DNA from: Sphingomonas sp. CCH21-G11
GTDB taxonomy: Bacteria > Pseudomonadota > Alphaproteobacteria > Sphingomonadales > Sphingomonadaceae
Length of the DNA: 64,000 nucleotides
Assembly: GCF_001555965.1 (NCBI RefSeq)
Contig: NZ_LSHX01000032.1
Span: 1 to 64,000, forward strand
Reading direction: 5' to 3'
A program made the translations under genes and the position numbers. The stretch's first letter is position 1; every line of letters starts with the position of its first letter. The notes beneath the pieces were generated by a model. It had not been told where the DNA came from, did no database searches, and saw only the letters and a list, made by a program, of their open reading frames with translations. Below are positions 34,036 to 44,694 of the stretch, piece by piece.

Positions 34036-35409
34036 CTATTTCAATGCCGCGATCACGTCGGCGGCGAAGCGTTCGACCTCGAACCCATTGCCGACGGGGT
34101 CCTCGCCGCGCCGCACGATGACCAGCCGATGCTGCGGCACGACCATGACGAACTGGCCGCGATTGCCCTGGGCCGAAAAGGTGCCGGCGGGCAGCCCCTG
34201 TTGCGGGCCGAACAGCCACATCGTCGCGCCATAGCGCGGGCCGTTGCCCGCGGGCTGCGGACCGACGGGCGTCGTCATCGTCCGCATCCAGCCGGCGGGC
34301 AACAGGCGGCGGCCCTGCCACACCCCGTCCTGGAGCCAGAACTGGCCGAGCCGGGCGAGGTCGCGGGCGGTCGTATACACTTGGGACGACAGCACGAAAT
34401 TGCCCTGCCAGTCCGCACCCGCAGTCGTGTGGCGCATGCCCAGCGGGGCGAACAGCCGGGTCGCCGGATAGGCGTGATACCGCGCATCGTCGGCCATCGC
34501 GGCGCGGATCGCCCGCATCGCCAGCAGGATGTCGTTATTGGCGTAGCGAAAGCGCGTGCCCGGCGGCGCGATCAACGGCCAGCCGGTCGCCTGTTCGGTG
34601 ACGGTGGTGCCGCCGAAATAGATCGCGTCGGTGCGGTTGCCCGCGGTGTCGCTGTGCAGCCCGGACGACATGCGCAGCAGGTTTTCGAGCGTGATCGCGG
34701 CGCGCGGATCGCCGGGCGTGCGCCATTCGGGCACCGGGGCGGGCGCGCGCGGATCGACCAGCCGGTCGGCGACCGCCAGCCCCGCGACGGTGCCGGCGAT
34801 GCTCTTTGCCACCGACCAGGTGCGGTTGGCGGTGAAGGGCCCGAACCCCTCGGCATAGCTTTCGGCGATGATCCGGCCGTCGCGCACGATGACGATGCCG
34901 GTCGTCCGCCCGCGATAGAACGCGGTCATCGCCGCGGTCACGCGGACGGCGAGGGCATCCGATGGCCTGGGCGCGATGCCGCGATCGCCCATCGGCCAGG
35001 GGCGGGGATCGGCAGGCGCAGGCAGCGGCTCATTGCCTGGTTCGCCGGCCAGGGGAATCCGTTCGCCACCGATAGGCGCGAGCATGCAGCCGAAGCGCGG
35101 CGACCAGGCAGCGACGCGCGGCTTCAGTGCCAGATCGAAGACGACGCTCACGCGGCGCGCCGGCCGGTCGATGCGCGCGGGAAGCTTCGCGACCATCGCC
35201 TCATATTCGGGATAGATGCCGGTCAGTTCGAGCGCTGCGACCGCTGCCTCGCTGCGTCCGGCGGCGATCACGCCCTCGCACAGCGCCAGCGCCTTGTAGC
35301 CGGCGGCAATGGCACGATGATGGGCGGAAGACGTCGGCGGGGTCGAAACCTGTTGCGCGGCCGCGGGCACGGCCGCCAGCATCAACCCCAGGCTAATCGC
35401 GCGTCGCAC
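34036..35409 (-). CDS. Serine hydrolase, class C beta-lactamase-like
   Basis: A 457-residue exported protein. A signal peptide (ISLGLMLAAVPAAAQ) is followed by an extra N-terminal region of about 150 residues and then the penicillin-binding-like domain: SVAK (nucleophile Ser199, Lys202) and YAN (289-291). Such enzymes include esterases and D-aminopeptidases; it need not cleave antibiotics. GTG 35409 is chosen because GGGGAG lies upstream and a signal peptide follows at once. It overlaps rarA by 17 bp. Confidence 0.83.
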   Translation of the reverse strand: MRRAISLGLMLAAVPAAAQQVSTPPTSSAHHRAIAAGYKALALCEGVIAAGRSEAAVAALELTGIYPEYEAMVAKLPARIDRPARRVSVVFDLALKPRVAAWSPRFGCMLAPIGGERIPLAGEPGNEPLPAPADPRPWPMGDRGIAPRPSDALAVRVTAAMTAFYRGRTTGIVIVRDGRIIAESYAEGFGPFTANRTWSVAKSIAGTVAGLAVADRLVDPRAPAPVPEWRTPGDPRAAITLENLLRMSSGLHSDTAGNRTDAIYFGGTTVTEQATGWPLIAPPGTRFRYANNDILLAMRAIRAAMADDARYHAYPATRLFAPLGMRHTTAGADWQGNFVLSSQVYTTARDLARLGQFWLQDGVWQGRRLLPAGWMRTMTTPVGPQPAGNGPRYGATMWLFGPQQGLPAGTFSAQGNRGQFVMVVPQHRLVIVRRGEDPVGNGFEVERFAADVIAALK

Positions 35410-36712
35410 CCCGTCGTTCTCCCCACCAGGCCAGCCGTTCGGCCACGCGCTTCTCATAACCGCGATCGGTCGGGATGTAATAGCTTTCGGCACCCATGCC
35501 GTCGGGCCAGTAATCCGCCCCCGAAAAGCCGTCGGGCGCGTCATGGTCATAGGCATAGCCCGCGCCGTAGCCGATGTCCTTCATCAGCCGGGTCGGCGCG
35601 TTGAGGATATTTGCGGGCGGCATCAGCGATCCGGTCGCCTTGGCTGATTTCCACGCAGCTTTTTGCGCGCGATAGGCTGCGTTGGATTTGGGCGCTGTCG
35701 CGCAATAGAGGCACGCCTGGACGATCGCGAGTTCACCCTCGGGCGAGCCGAGGAAATCATAGGCGTCCTTGGCGGCGAGGCATTGGACCAGCGCCTGCGG
35801 ATCGGCCAGGCCGATATCCTCGCTGGCGAAGCGCGTCAGCCGACGCAGCACATAGAGCGGCTCCTCGCCCGCGGTCAGCATCCGCGCGAGATAGTAAAGC
35901 GCGGCGTCCGGATCCGATCCGCGTAGTGACTTATGCAACGCGGAGATGAGGTTATAATGCCCCTCGCGGTCCTTGTCATAGACCGGCATCCGGCGGTGGA
36001 GCAGCGCCGACAAGGCGGCCGGGTCGAGCGATTCCGCGATCTCGACCGAGAACAGCGTCTCGACCTGGTTGAGCAGGAAGCGGCCGTCGCCATCGGCGCT
36101 GGCGATCAGCGCGGCGCGGGCATCTTCGGTCAACGGCAGCGCGCGGCCGGTCTCCCCCTCCGCGCGTGCGATCAGCGTGGCGAGTGCCTCCGCGTCCAGC
36201 CGGCGCAGGATGAGCACCTGTGCGCGGCTGAGCAATGCGGCGTTCAATTCGAACGAGGGATTCTCGGTCGTCGCTCCGACCAGGATGACGGTGCCGTCCT
36301 CGACATAAGGCAGGAAACCGTCCTGCTGCGCGCGGTTGAAGCGGTGGATTTCATCCACGAACAGCAGCGTACGCTGGCCGATCCGCGCATGGTCGCGTGC
36401 TTCGGCGAACATTTTCTTGAGGTCGGCGACGCCGGAGAATACCGCCGAAATCTGCGCGTAGCGCAGGCCGACCGCGGCAGCGAGCAGCCGCGCGATCGTC
36501 GTCTTGCCGGTGCCCGGCGGCCCCCACAGGATCATGCTGGACAGCTTGCCCGCCGCCACCATCCGCCCGATCGCGCCGTCCGCGCCGGTCAGGTGATCCT
36601 GCCCGACGACCTCGCCCAGCGTGCGGGGACGGAGCCGGTCGGCAAGCGGCGCGTCGGGGGCTGGGATGTCCTGCGCGGAGGGCGGGGGATCGTCGGCGAA
36701 CAGGTCGGGCAT
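35393..36712 (-). CDS. rarA: Replication-associated recombination ATPase RarA (MgsA)
   Basis: A 439-residue AAA+ protein related to clamp loaders, acting at stalled forks. Walker A GPPGTGKT (64-71), Walker B LLFVDEIHRF (117-124), sensor GATTENPSFE, and C-terminal KDREGHYNLISALHKSLRGSD segments match. ATG 36712 is preferred; a GTG 24 bp upstream is possible. It overlaps the serine hydrolase gene. Its divergent neighbour shares an AT-rich promoter region. Confidence 0.94.
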   Translation of the reverse strand: MPDLFADDPPPSAQDIPAPDAPLADRLRPRTLGEVVGQDHLTGADGAIGRMVAAGKLSSMILWGPPGTGKTTIARLLAAAVGLRYAQISAVFSGVADLKKMFAEARDHARIGQRTLLFVDEIHRFNRAQQDGFLPYVEDGTVILVGATTENPSFELNAALLSRAQVLILRRLDAEALATLIARAEGETGRALPLTEDARAALIASADGDGRFLLNQVETLFSVEIAESLDPAALSALLHRRMPVYDKDREGHYNLISALHKSLRGSDPDAALYYLARMLTAGEEPLYVLRRLTRFASEDIGLADPQALVQCLAAKDAYDFLGSPEGELAIVQACLYCATAPKSNAAYRAQKAAWKSAKATGSLMPPANILNAPTRLMKDIGYGAGYAYDHDAPDGFSGADYWPDGMGAESYYIPTDRGYEKRVAERLAWWGERRGATRD

Positions 36713-36811
36713 GATGCGCAAGATAGGGCGTGACACGATGCCTGCCTATGCCCGGTGACTGGCGAGCCTCCGCCAGCGGGTCAAACAATCTATGCACGAT
36801 GTTATATAAAA

Positions 36812-36840
36812 TTGACACAACGTCCGGTTTGACATACATC
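36812..36840 (+). promoter_or_regulatory. Putative sigma-70 promoter of the membrane protein/XRE pair
   Basis: TTGACA (36812) and TACATC (36835) are 17 bp apart in a locally AT-rich stretch. A second TTGACA at 36829 overlaps the spacer end. The following start codon is at 36878. Confidence 0.5.
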
Positions 36841-36877
36841 GCCTCGGCACATAGCCAGGATTGTGGGGGAGCAGGAC

Positions 36878-37297
36878 ATGCCGTTCCGGGAAAAGATCGC
36901 GTGGATCACGCTGGGCGCGGTCTTGCTGCTCGCCACCATCTATTTCGGCGGCCTGATCGGCAGCCATGCCGGTCCGGCGGTGCTGAGAATCCACAGCATC
37001 GTCCTGTTGATCGGCGCAGTGATCATCGCGACGCTGTATTCGATCATCGCGACGACCATCGTCGCGCTGCGTGGCCGCGACGAGGCGACGGCGCCCGCCG
37101 ACGAGCGTGACCGGATGATTTCGACGCGCGCGGCGTCGATCGCCTATCCCGTGCTGATCCTGGCGATGCTGGCGGCGGGGATCAGCGCGCATCTGGGCAA
37201 CAGCCTGATCGGCGTGCTCAACGCGCTGCTCGGCGCGCTGGTGGTGGCCGAACTGGTCCGCTGCGCGGCGGAGATCATCGGCTATCGGCGCAGCTGA
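36878..37297 (+). CDS. Multi-pass membrane protein (DUF2178-like)
   Basis: A 139-residue protein with four hydrophobic segments (about 8-28, 38-60, 85-105 and 107-130) and a charged loop RGRDEATAPADERDRMI between the second and third. Such proteins are often encoded beside a small XRE-type regulator. Its stop overlaps the regulator's start (TGATG). GGGGGAGCAGGA precedes ATG 36878. Function unknown. Confidence 0.75.
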   Translation: MPFREKIAWITLGAVLLLATIYFGGLIGSHAGPAVLRIHSIVLLIGAVIIATLYSIIATTIVALRGRDEATAPADERDRMISTRAASIAYPVLILAMLAAGISAHLGNSLIGVLNALLGALVVAELVRCAAEIIGYRRS

Positions 37298-37527
37298 TGG
37301 CCCGGCCACCGATCCGCAACGACATCCGCACGCTGCGCTTCCTGGCGGGCGAGATGACCCAGGCGGACCTGGGGCAGCAGGTCGGGGTGACCCGCCAGAC
37401 GATCGCGGCGATCGAGCAGGTGCGCTATTCCCCGACGCTGGAAACCGCGTTCCGCATCGCGCGCGTGTTCGACAAGCCGCTGGAGGCGGTGTTCCAATGG
37501 GCAGAGGAGGCCGGTTCGGAAGATTGA
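37297..37527 (+). CDS. XRE-family HTH regulator (YozG-like)
   Basis: A 76-residue protein that is essentially one helix-turn-helix: MTQADLGQQVGVTRQTIAAIEQVRYSP with a short C-terminal tail (FDKPLEAVFQWAEE). It probably controls its own operon with the membrane protein; palindromic sites near 36800-36840 are candidates. Confidence 0.85.
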   Translation: MARPPIRNDIRTLRFLAGEMTQADLGQQVGVTRQTIAAIEQVRYSPTLETAFRIARVFDKPLEAVFQWAEEAGSED

Positions 37528-37561
37528 CCGGGCATGGCCCGACCTCGCCCGGTCGGCCGCG

Positions 37562-38680
37562 TCAGCGCAGGACGACCCCGGCATCGACCAGCCGCACGTC
37601 GTGCATCTGGTTGAGATACGCCTCGTAATAGCCCTTGTGCGATGCGCCGACGATCGCGAGCAGCCGCGTGCCCGGCTGGCGGCCCAGCACGTCGCGGAGA
37701 TTGGCGACCATCCGCAGGTTGCGCGTTTCCCAATAGCCGACATAGCCGCGGCCGAACTGCTGGGGGGACGGCTCGACCAGCGCCGCGCCGAAATCGGAGC
37801 GATAGGCGCGGTCGGGATAGGTGGGCGCATTATAGGCGCGGTACATGGCCAGCACGCCATCGGGCTGCGCAAGGCCGGCATTGAGCCGCTCGTCCTCCGC
37901 CTGACGCGCGCGGGTGTCGGGGTTGTCCCAGGCGCGCATGATCGCCTCGCCCGCAGCCTGGCGCTCGGCGGGATCCGCGCTGTCGGGCGCATCCGCGCTA
38001 TGGTCGTCGACGCTCCATACGCGTTCCAGTCCGAGCCGTGCCGCCAGAGTCGCGCCGATCAGGACCGATTCATTGCGCCGCCGGGCCAGCGCGGCAAGTT
38101 CGTTCACCAGCGCATCGTCCAGACCGTCGCCGGCGTGCTGCTCCTGCTCCGGCAGGCGCAGCCATTGCACCAGCGCCGAATGACGCTCGCCCGCCGCCAG
38201 AAACACCGCAGCCAGGCGCCGCCGGTCGGCCGCACCCGGCGCGGCCGGCCACGCCGCGAGCAGGCGCTCGGCCTCCGCATTTGCCGCGGGCACGTCGAGC
38301 CCGGTCGCGCGGGCGGCGGCAGTGACGTCCGGGCAATAATCGTCGACGGTGGCGGCATAGCGCGCGGGATAGCGGCGCAGCGCGTCGCATTGCAGGCCCG
38401 ACAGATCCTCTGTCGCGATCGCGGTGGGACGCCATGCCGCCAGGCGATCGAGCAGCGGATCGAGCATCGACGGCGTGAAGAAATCCGGTGCGCCGGACAG
38501 ATGCGGAGAGCCGAGCGTGAGCACCTCGTTCGGTGCGCCGGCGGGCGGCCCCTTCAGCGTGTCCGGGTGGAACGCCGGTCGATAATCCTGTGCGAGTGCG
38601 GCACCTGCAGCCAGAACCGACAGCGCCGAAATGCCACGCAAGACGGAACGGAGGCTCCACGACAGATTGAAAATGCGCAT
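37562..38680 (-). CDS. Secreted DUF5694-like protein
   Basis: A 372-residue exported protein. A signal peptide ending in AALA-Q leads to LTLGSPHLSG near the start of the mature part and IVGASHKGYYEAYLNQM near the end, a pattern reminiscent of TraB/ChaN-like folds and of DUF5694. Likely periplasmic; no reaction is known. It is monocistronic, convergent with the XRE gene and 58 bp from the glycosyltransferase. Confidence 0.7.
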   Translation of the reverse strand: MRIFNLSWSLRSVLRGISALSVLAAGAALAQDYRPAFHPDTLKGPPAGAPNEVLTLGSPHLSGAPDFFTPSMLDPLLDRLAAWRPTAIATEDLSGLQCDALRRYPARYAATVDDYCPDVTAAARATGLDVPAANAEAERLLAAWPAAPGAADRRRLAAVFLAAGERHSALVQWLRLPEQEQHAGDGLDDALVNELAALARRRNESVLIGATLAARLGLERVWSVDDHSADAPDSADPAERQAAGEAIMRAWDNPDTRARQAEDERLNAGLAQPDGVLAMYRAYNAPTYPDRAYRSDFGAALVEPSPQQFGRGYVGYWETRNLRMVANLRDVLGRQPGTRLLAIVGASHKGYYEAYLNQMHDVRLVDAGVVLR

Positions 38681-38738
38681 ATCGAGCGACTAACGCAGGT
38701 GCCTTATATTGGCAATACACTCGATGCCGGCACGCTGT

Positions 38739-39905
38739 TCAGGTGCGGCAGTTCACCGACTGTTGCGCCGCCAGCACCTCCAGATACGCCTCCAGCGCCG
38801 CCTGGTTGGCGGTTTCCCAGACATAGCGCTGCGCGGCGCGGTGGCCGGCCTCGCCCGCCGAGCGGCGGAGCGCGGGGTCCTCGACCAGCTGCTGGATCGC
38901 GTCGGCATAAGCGCGGATATCGGTCGGGGGCACCAGAAAGCCGGTGACGCCCTGCTGCACCAGATCGACCGCGCCGGTCGCGCGGGCGGCGACGACTGCG
39001 ACGCCCGCCGCCATCGCCTCGGTCGTCACATTGCCGAAGGTTTCGGTGACGCTGGGCATGAAGAACACGTCCATGCCGGCAACAGCGCGGCCGAGATCGT
39101 CGCCCGACTGGAAGCCGGTGAAGATCGCCTCGGGCACGCGTTCGGTGAACCAGCCGCGTGCCGGGCCGTCGCCGATCACCAGCACCTTGTGCGGCACGCC
39201 GCGCCGTTTCAGCTCCGCGATCACGTCGGCGAAGATGCCCAGCCCCTTTTCGAGCACCAGCCGGCCGAGAAAGCTGACCGCAACGTCGTCGTCGCCGATG
39301 CCGAGCGATCGCCGCCACGCCGGATCGCGGCGGGCGGGGTTGAAGCGCGCATGGTCGATGCCGCGCGACCAGATCGAAATCGGCGTCGTCACCCCCCAGC
39401 CGCGCAGCACCTCGCCCATGCTGGGGCTGGGCACCAGCACGCGATCGACGCGGTTGTAGAAGCGCTTCGACAGCCCGATCATCAGCGGCTCGAGCATGCC
39501 CAGGCGGTAATAGCGCGCATAGGTTTCGAACCGGGTGTGGAGTGAGGCGACCGTCGCGACGCCGTTGCGCCGCGCCCAGCTGACCGCGCGGTGGCCGGTG
39601 ATTTCGGGTGCGGCGACGTGGACGAGGTTGGGAGCAAAGGCGGCAAGGTCGCGCCTGACCCCGCCCGACAGGCCAAGCCCCAGGCGATATTCGTCGCGCC
39701 CGAGCGGCAGCGCGAGCGCGGGTACGTCGACCAGGTCGCCGGTCGGCTCGAACGCGGGACGTGCGACCGTCGGCGAATAGACGCGCAGGGTGACGCCGGC
39801 ATCGAGCAGGTGGCGCGCAAGCTTGTTCAGCGCCTGGTTCGCGCCGTCGCGGACATAGTTGTAGTTCCCGCTGAAGATCGCGACGCGGATGTCGGAGGGC
39901 TGCAT
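38739..39905 (-). CDS. Glycosyltransferase, GT4 type
   Basis: A 388-residue GT-B fold enzyme. The N-terminal Rossmann domain begins RVAIFSGNYNYVRDGANQAL and the C-terminal domain has the GT4 signature VLVIGDGPARGWF and PSVTETFGNVTTEAMAAGVAVVA. It resembles GDP-mannose-dependent alpha-mannosyltransferases of glycolipid synthesis. No polysaccharide locus is adjacent. The start is uncertain (ATG 39905 preferred). Confidence 0.88.
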   Translation of the reverse strand: MQPSDIRVAIFSGNYNYVRDGANQALNKLARHLLDAGVTLRVYSPTVARPAFEPTGDLVDVPALALPLGRDEYRLGLGLSGGVRRDLAAFAPNLVHVAAPEITGHRAVSWARRNGVATVASLHTRFETYARYYRLGMLEPLMIGLSKRFYNRVDRVLVPSPSMGEVLRGWGVTTPISIWSRGIDHARFNPARRDPAWRRSLGIGDDDVAVSFLGRLVLEKGLGIFADVIAELKRRGVPHKVLVIGDGPARGWFTERVPEAIFTGFQSGDDLGRAVAGMDVFFMPSVTETFGNVTTEAMAAGVAVVAARATGAVDLVQQGVTGFLVPPTDIRAYADAIQQLVEDPALRRSAGEAGHRAAQRYVWETANQAALEAYLEVLAAQQSVNCRT

Positions 39906-39942
39906 CGCCGAGCGCATAGCCGTCGCCGCGCGGCTTGCCAAC

Positions 39943-39967
39943 GGAACGCGCGCAGGCGGTGCGGGTT
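39943..39967 (+). promoter_or_regulatory. Possible EcfG-type stress promoter
   Basis: GGAAC (39943) and GGTT (39964), 16 bp apart, match the general stress promoter pattern except for one base in the -10. The following HVA1-like gene begins 29 bp later. Confidence 0.4.
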
Positions 39968-39995
39968 GTCACGCCGTCAGCACGGGAGCGCGAAG

Positions 39996-40214
39996 ATGGC
40001 GAACAGCTTCAAAAAGGGTCAGGCGGTGACGTGGCACTGGGGCAGCGGCACGGCGAAGGGCAAGGTGGCCGAACGCTTCGACCGCCGCGTCCAGCGCACG
40101 ATCAAGGGCAGCAAGATCGTCAAGAACGGGACGAAGGACAATCCGGCCTATCTGGTCGAGCAGGAAGACGGGGGACGCGCGCTGAAGAGCGGGAGCGAGT
40201 TGAGCGCGGGGTGA
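39996..40214 (+). CDS. HVA1/TUDOR-type small protein (DUF2945)
   Basis: A 72-residue basic protein: FKKGQAVTWHWGSGTAKGKV at the start and NPAYLVEQEDGGRALKSGSEL at the end match the hypervirulence-associated TUDOR domain. Family members are small and widespread; role unknown, often stress linked. GGGAG lies 8-9 bases before ATG 39996. Confidence 0.83.
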   Translation: MANSFKKGQAVTWHWGSGTAKGKVAERFDRRVQRTIKGSKIVKNGTKDNPAYLVEQEDGGRALKSGSELSAG

Positions 40215-40230
40215 GGTCTCAAAAAGGGTA

Positions 40231-40401
40231 ATCGCGCGAAGGCGCGAAGGCGCGAAGATTAGGTGTTTTTCACGCAGAGACGCGAAGGACGCAGAGCGGT
40301 TTCGCCGCGCAGCGGCGGTCCCTCTCCTGCAATCGGGGCGGGACGGGCCAACACGTCAATTCCCCTCCGCGTCCTCTGCGCCTTCGCGCCTTCGCGTGAA
40401 C
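40231..40401. repeat. MITE-like imperfect palindrome upstream of radA
   Basis: Left end has tandem GCGCGAAG units and CACGCAGAGACGCGAAGGACG; the right end is a near complement with CCTCTGCGCCTTCGCGCCTTC. It spans about 170 bp, lies fully between genes and ends 75 bp before radA. No transposase is seen. Confidence 0.6.
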
Positions 40402-40476
40402 AAATCCCCGAGCGCCAACGAACCGAACGCCGCTTCGGCTATTCCCTTTTTGTTCCGCGCATCCTACACTCGCCGC

Positions 40477-41850
<1,374 letters not shown>

Positions 41851-41909
41851 CCGTCGAACGCACGGCGGATCGTCCGCCGTTCCCGCATGACATGGATTTC
41901 TGCGCTCGC

Positions 41910-42476
41910 ATGGACCTGACCGCGCTCGACATCATCGTGCTGATCGCAGTCGGAGGCGCGGCGGTGCTGGGCCTGTGGCGCGGCTTCGTCACCGAAGTCC
42001 TGTCGCTGATGGCGTGGATCTTCGTGGTGTTTGCGCTCAAGGTCGCGCACGCGCCGCTGACCGAACTGCTGGTCGGCGGGGTCGGCACCGCGTCGGGCGC
42101 GGCGGTGCTCGCCTTCGCGATCCTGGCGGGGGGAACCTATTTCGGCGGGCGGATGGTCGCCAACGCGGTCGGCCGGCGCACGCGCACGTCGGTGCTGGGA
42201 CCGATCGACCGGGGCCTGGGCTTCGGCTTTGGCGCATTGAAGGGCCTGGTTTTGGCCAGCCTGGGCTTCCTGCTGGTCGTGCTGGTCTATGACACGTTGG
42301 GCGGCGGTCCGGCGGGGCGGCCGCAATGGATGGTGACGTCGCAGACCTATCCGCTGCTCAATTCGACGAGCGCGTCGATCGCCGACCTGGTCGATCGCCG
42401 CCGTCGCGGCGAGCCGCTGTTCGACGCCGCGCGCGCGCCGGACAAGGCGACCGCGAGCCGGGCACGACCCGAATGA
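41910..42476 (+). CDS. CvpA family membrane protein
   Basis: A 188-residue inner-membrane protein with four hydrophobic segments and the CvpA-type start LDIIVLIAVGGAAVLGLWRGF. In alphaproteobacteria cvpA often lies between radA and purF; purF is not here. Its stop overlaps the start of the scaffold-like gene (ATGA). The family is linked to envelope integrity and colicin V production. Confidence 0.88.
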   Translation: MDLTALDIIVLIAVGGAAVLGLWRGFVTEVLSLMAWIFVVFALKVAHAPLTELLVGGVGTASGAAVLAFAILAGGTYFGGRMVANAVGRRTRTSVLGPIDRGLGFGFGALKGLVLASLGFLLVVLVYDTLGGGPAGRPQWMVTSQTYPLLNSTSASIADLVDRRRRGEPLFDAARAPDKATASRARPE

Positions 42477-42913
42477 GCGCGCCGCTCTATAACGCACGCA
42501 TCCTGCGGCTCGCGGCATCGATTCCGCACCATGCACCGCTTGCCGATCCAATGGCCGTGGTCGAGCGCCGCTCGCCCGTGTGCGGCAGCCGGATCGGCGT
42601 CGAGGTCCGCGTCGATGCGGCGGGGCGGCTGACGGCGCTCGGCCTCGACGTCGGCGCCTGTGCGCTCGGCCAGGCGTCGGCGGCGCTGATGGCGGCGCAT
42701 GCGATCGGGCGGCGCGCCGACGAACTGGCGGCGGTGCGCGATGCGTTGGCAGCATGGCTGGCGGGCGAGGGTGCGTTGCCCGACTGGCCCGAGCTCGAGC
42801 TGTTCGACGCGGCACGCGCGCATGTCGCGCGTCACGCCTCGATCCGGCTGCCGTTCGAGGCGGTTGCGGCGGCGGCGGCGCAGGCGTGCCCTGCCCCGGT
42901 GGAGGCGCGCTGA
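42473..42913 (+). CDS. IscU/NifU-N-like scaffold protein, ligand missing
   Basis: A 146-residue protein of the NifU N-terminal fold. Two of the three cluster ligands are at the usual places (Cys37 in SPVCGS and Cys63 in GACALGQ), but the third, normally in an HCS motif, reads HAS (Ala122). Cys139 near the C terminus might substitute. It lies in an operon with cvpA and an antiporter rather than with isc or suf genes. A cluster-related or a diverged role is possible. Confidence 0.75.
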   Translation: MSAPLYNARILRLAASIPHHAPLADPMAVVERRSPVCGSRIGVEVRVDAAGRLTALGLDVGACALGQASAALMAAHAIGRRADELAAVRDALAAWLAGEGALPDWPELELFDAARAHVARHASIRLPFEAVAAAAAQACPAPVEAR

Positions 42914-42915
42914 CA

Positions 42916-44694
42916 ATGGAAAGCCATGGTCCCAGCATGATCACCGAGGGCGCGCCGCTGCTCGGCTTCGGCCTGGTCTTCGTCCTGCTGTTCCGCAAGC
43001 TGGGGCTCGGGGCGACGCTGGGCTTCCTGGTCGCGGGCGCGGTCGTCGGCCCGCAGGTGCTGGGGCTGGTCGGCGAGGCTGAGTCGAAGCTGGTCATCGC
43101 CGAGCTCGGGATCATCCTGCTGCTGTTCCTCGTCGGGCTGGAGCTGAGCCCGTCGCGATTGTGGCGGATGAAGCAGGACATTTTTGCGCTGGGGCTGCTG
43201 CAGGTCGTGCTGTGCGGCGTCGCGATCGCGGCGCTGGTGTGGGGCGTCGCGCAATTCTCGCCCGCCGCCGCGATTGCGCTCGGCCTGCCGCTGGCGCTGT
43301 CGTCGACGGCGCAGGTGCTGCCGATGCTGCAATCGGCCGGGCGGCTGCGCACCCCGTTCGGCGAGCGCGCCTTTGCCATCCTGCTGTTCCAGGACCTGTC
43401 GATCGTGCCGCTGATCACGATCGTCGCCGCACTGTCGCGTAATCCCGCCGATGCGGGCGGGCCGCCGGGCTGGCTGCTGGGGCTCTATACCGTGCTGGCG
43501 ATCGGGGGGCTGGTGCTGTCGGGGCGCTTCCTGCTCAGGCCGCTGTTCCGGCTGATCGGCAACCTCAACGAGCGCGAGATGTTCGTGTTCGCCGGGCTGT
43601 TCACCGTGCTCGCGAGTGCCGCGATCATGCAGGCGCTGGGGCTTTCGACCGCGCTGGGCGCGTTCGTCGCGGGCGTGATGCTGGCGGACAGTCCCTATCG
43701 GCATGAGCTGGAAGCCGATGTCGAGCCGTTCCGCACCATCCTGCTCGGCCTGTTCTTCCTGGCGGTGGGCATGATGCTCGACCTGGGCGCGATCGCCGAG
43801 CGACCGGCGTTCGTGATCGGCATGGCGGCGCTGCTGATCGTCACCAAGACCGCGGTCATCACCGGGATCGGCATGGCGTTCCGGATGGAGTGGCGCCCGG
43901 CACTCGCGCTCGGCCTGCTGCTCAGCCAGGGCGGCGAGTTCGGTTTCGTCCTGTTCACCCAGGCGCAGAACGCGCTGCTGATCGCGCCGGAAGCCGCCAG
44001 CCTGTTCGGGGCGATCGTCACGCTGTCGATGGCGACCACGCCGTTCCTGATGATGTTCACCCGCCGTTTCCGCGCCGATGCCGCGACCGGACCGACCGGC
44101 GAGGGGCTGGAGACGCCCAGCCATGACGGGGCGAGCGCGATCGTGATCGGTTATGGCCGGTTCGGGCAGACGGTGGGCCAGATGCTGATCGGCCAGGGGC
44201 TGGCGGTGACGCTGATCGATACCGATCCCGAGACGATCGAGGTCGCGGGCAGTTTCGGCATGAAGGTCTATTACGGCAACGGCACGCGGCTGGAACTGCT
44301 GCGCCAGGCGGGGGCGGCGGATGCCGACCTGCTGCTGTTCTGCCTCGACGGCGACCAGCTCGATGCCGACGCGCTGCACGCGGTCAAGCACGCCTTTCCC
44401 CACGCCGCCATCATGCTGCGCGCCTATGACCGCCGCTCGGTCGTGAAGCTGAAGGGCGCGCCGGTCGAGCGGATCACGCGCGAAGTCTATGAATCCGCAA
44501 TCGCGATGGCGCGCGACGCGATGCGCTGCGTCGGCGTCGACGAGACCGAGATCGAGCGCACCGAGGACGAATATCGCAAGATGGACGCCGATCGGCTGGG
44601 CATCCAGGTCGAGACCGGCGACCTCTATGCCGCGTCGGAAAAGCTGTTCTGGCGCCAGCGCCAGCGTGCCCGGACGGAAGAGCAGCCGACGTGA
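42916..44694 (+). CDS. Monovalent cation:proton antiporter-2, KefB/KefC type
   Basis: A 592-residue transporter: about twelve membrane helices with the CPA2 motifs (LFLVGLELSP, LSTALGAFVAGVMLADS) and a C-terminal RCK/TrkA-N domain (IVIGYGRFGQTVGQML) that binds nucleotides. It moves K+ or Na+ against protons, possibly gated by glutathione adducts as in KefC. It starts three bases after the scaffold gene stop. gshB lies elsewhere in the window. Confidence 0.92.
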   Translation: MESHGPSMITEGAPLLGFGLVFVLLFRKLGLGATLGFLVAGAVVGPQVLGLVGEAESKLVIAELGIILLLFLVGLELSPSRLWRMKQDIFALGLLQVVLCGVAIAALVWGVAQFSPAAAIALGLPLALSSTAQVLPMLQSAGRLRTPFGERAFAILLFQDLSIVPLITIVAALSRNPADAGGPPGWLLGLYTVLAIGGLVLSGRFLLRPLFRLIGNLNEREMFVFAGLFTVLASAAIMQALGLSTALGAFVAGVMLADSPYRHELEADVEPFRTILLGLFFLAVGMMLDLGAIAERPAFVIGMAALLIVTKTAVITGIGMAFRMEWRPALALGLLLSQGGEFGFVLFTQAQNALLIAPEAASLFGAIVTLSMATTPFLMMFTRRFRADAATGPTGEGLETPSHDGASAIVIGYGRFGQTVGQMLIGQGLAVTLIDTDPETIEVAGSFGMKVYYGNGTRLELLRQAGAADADLLLFCLDGDQLDADALHAVKHAFPHAAIMLRAYDRRSVVKLKGAPVERITREVYESAIAMARDAMRCVGVDETEIERTEDEYRKMDADRLGIQVETGDLYAASEKLFWRQRQRARTEEQPT

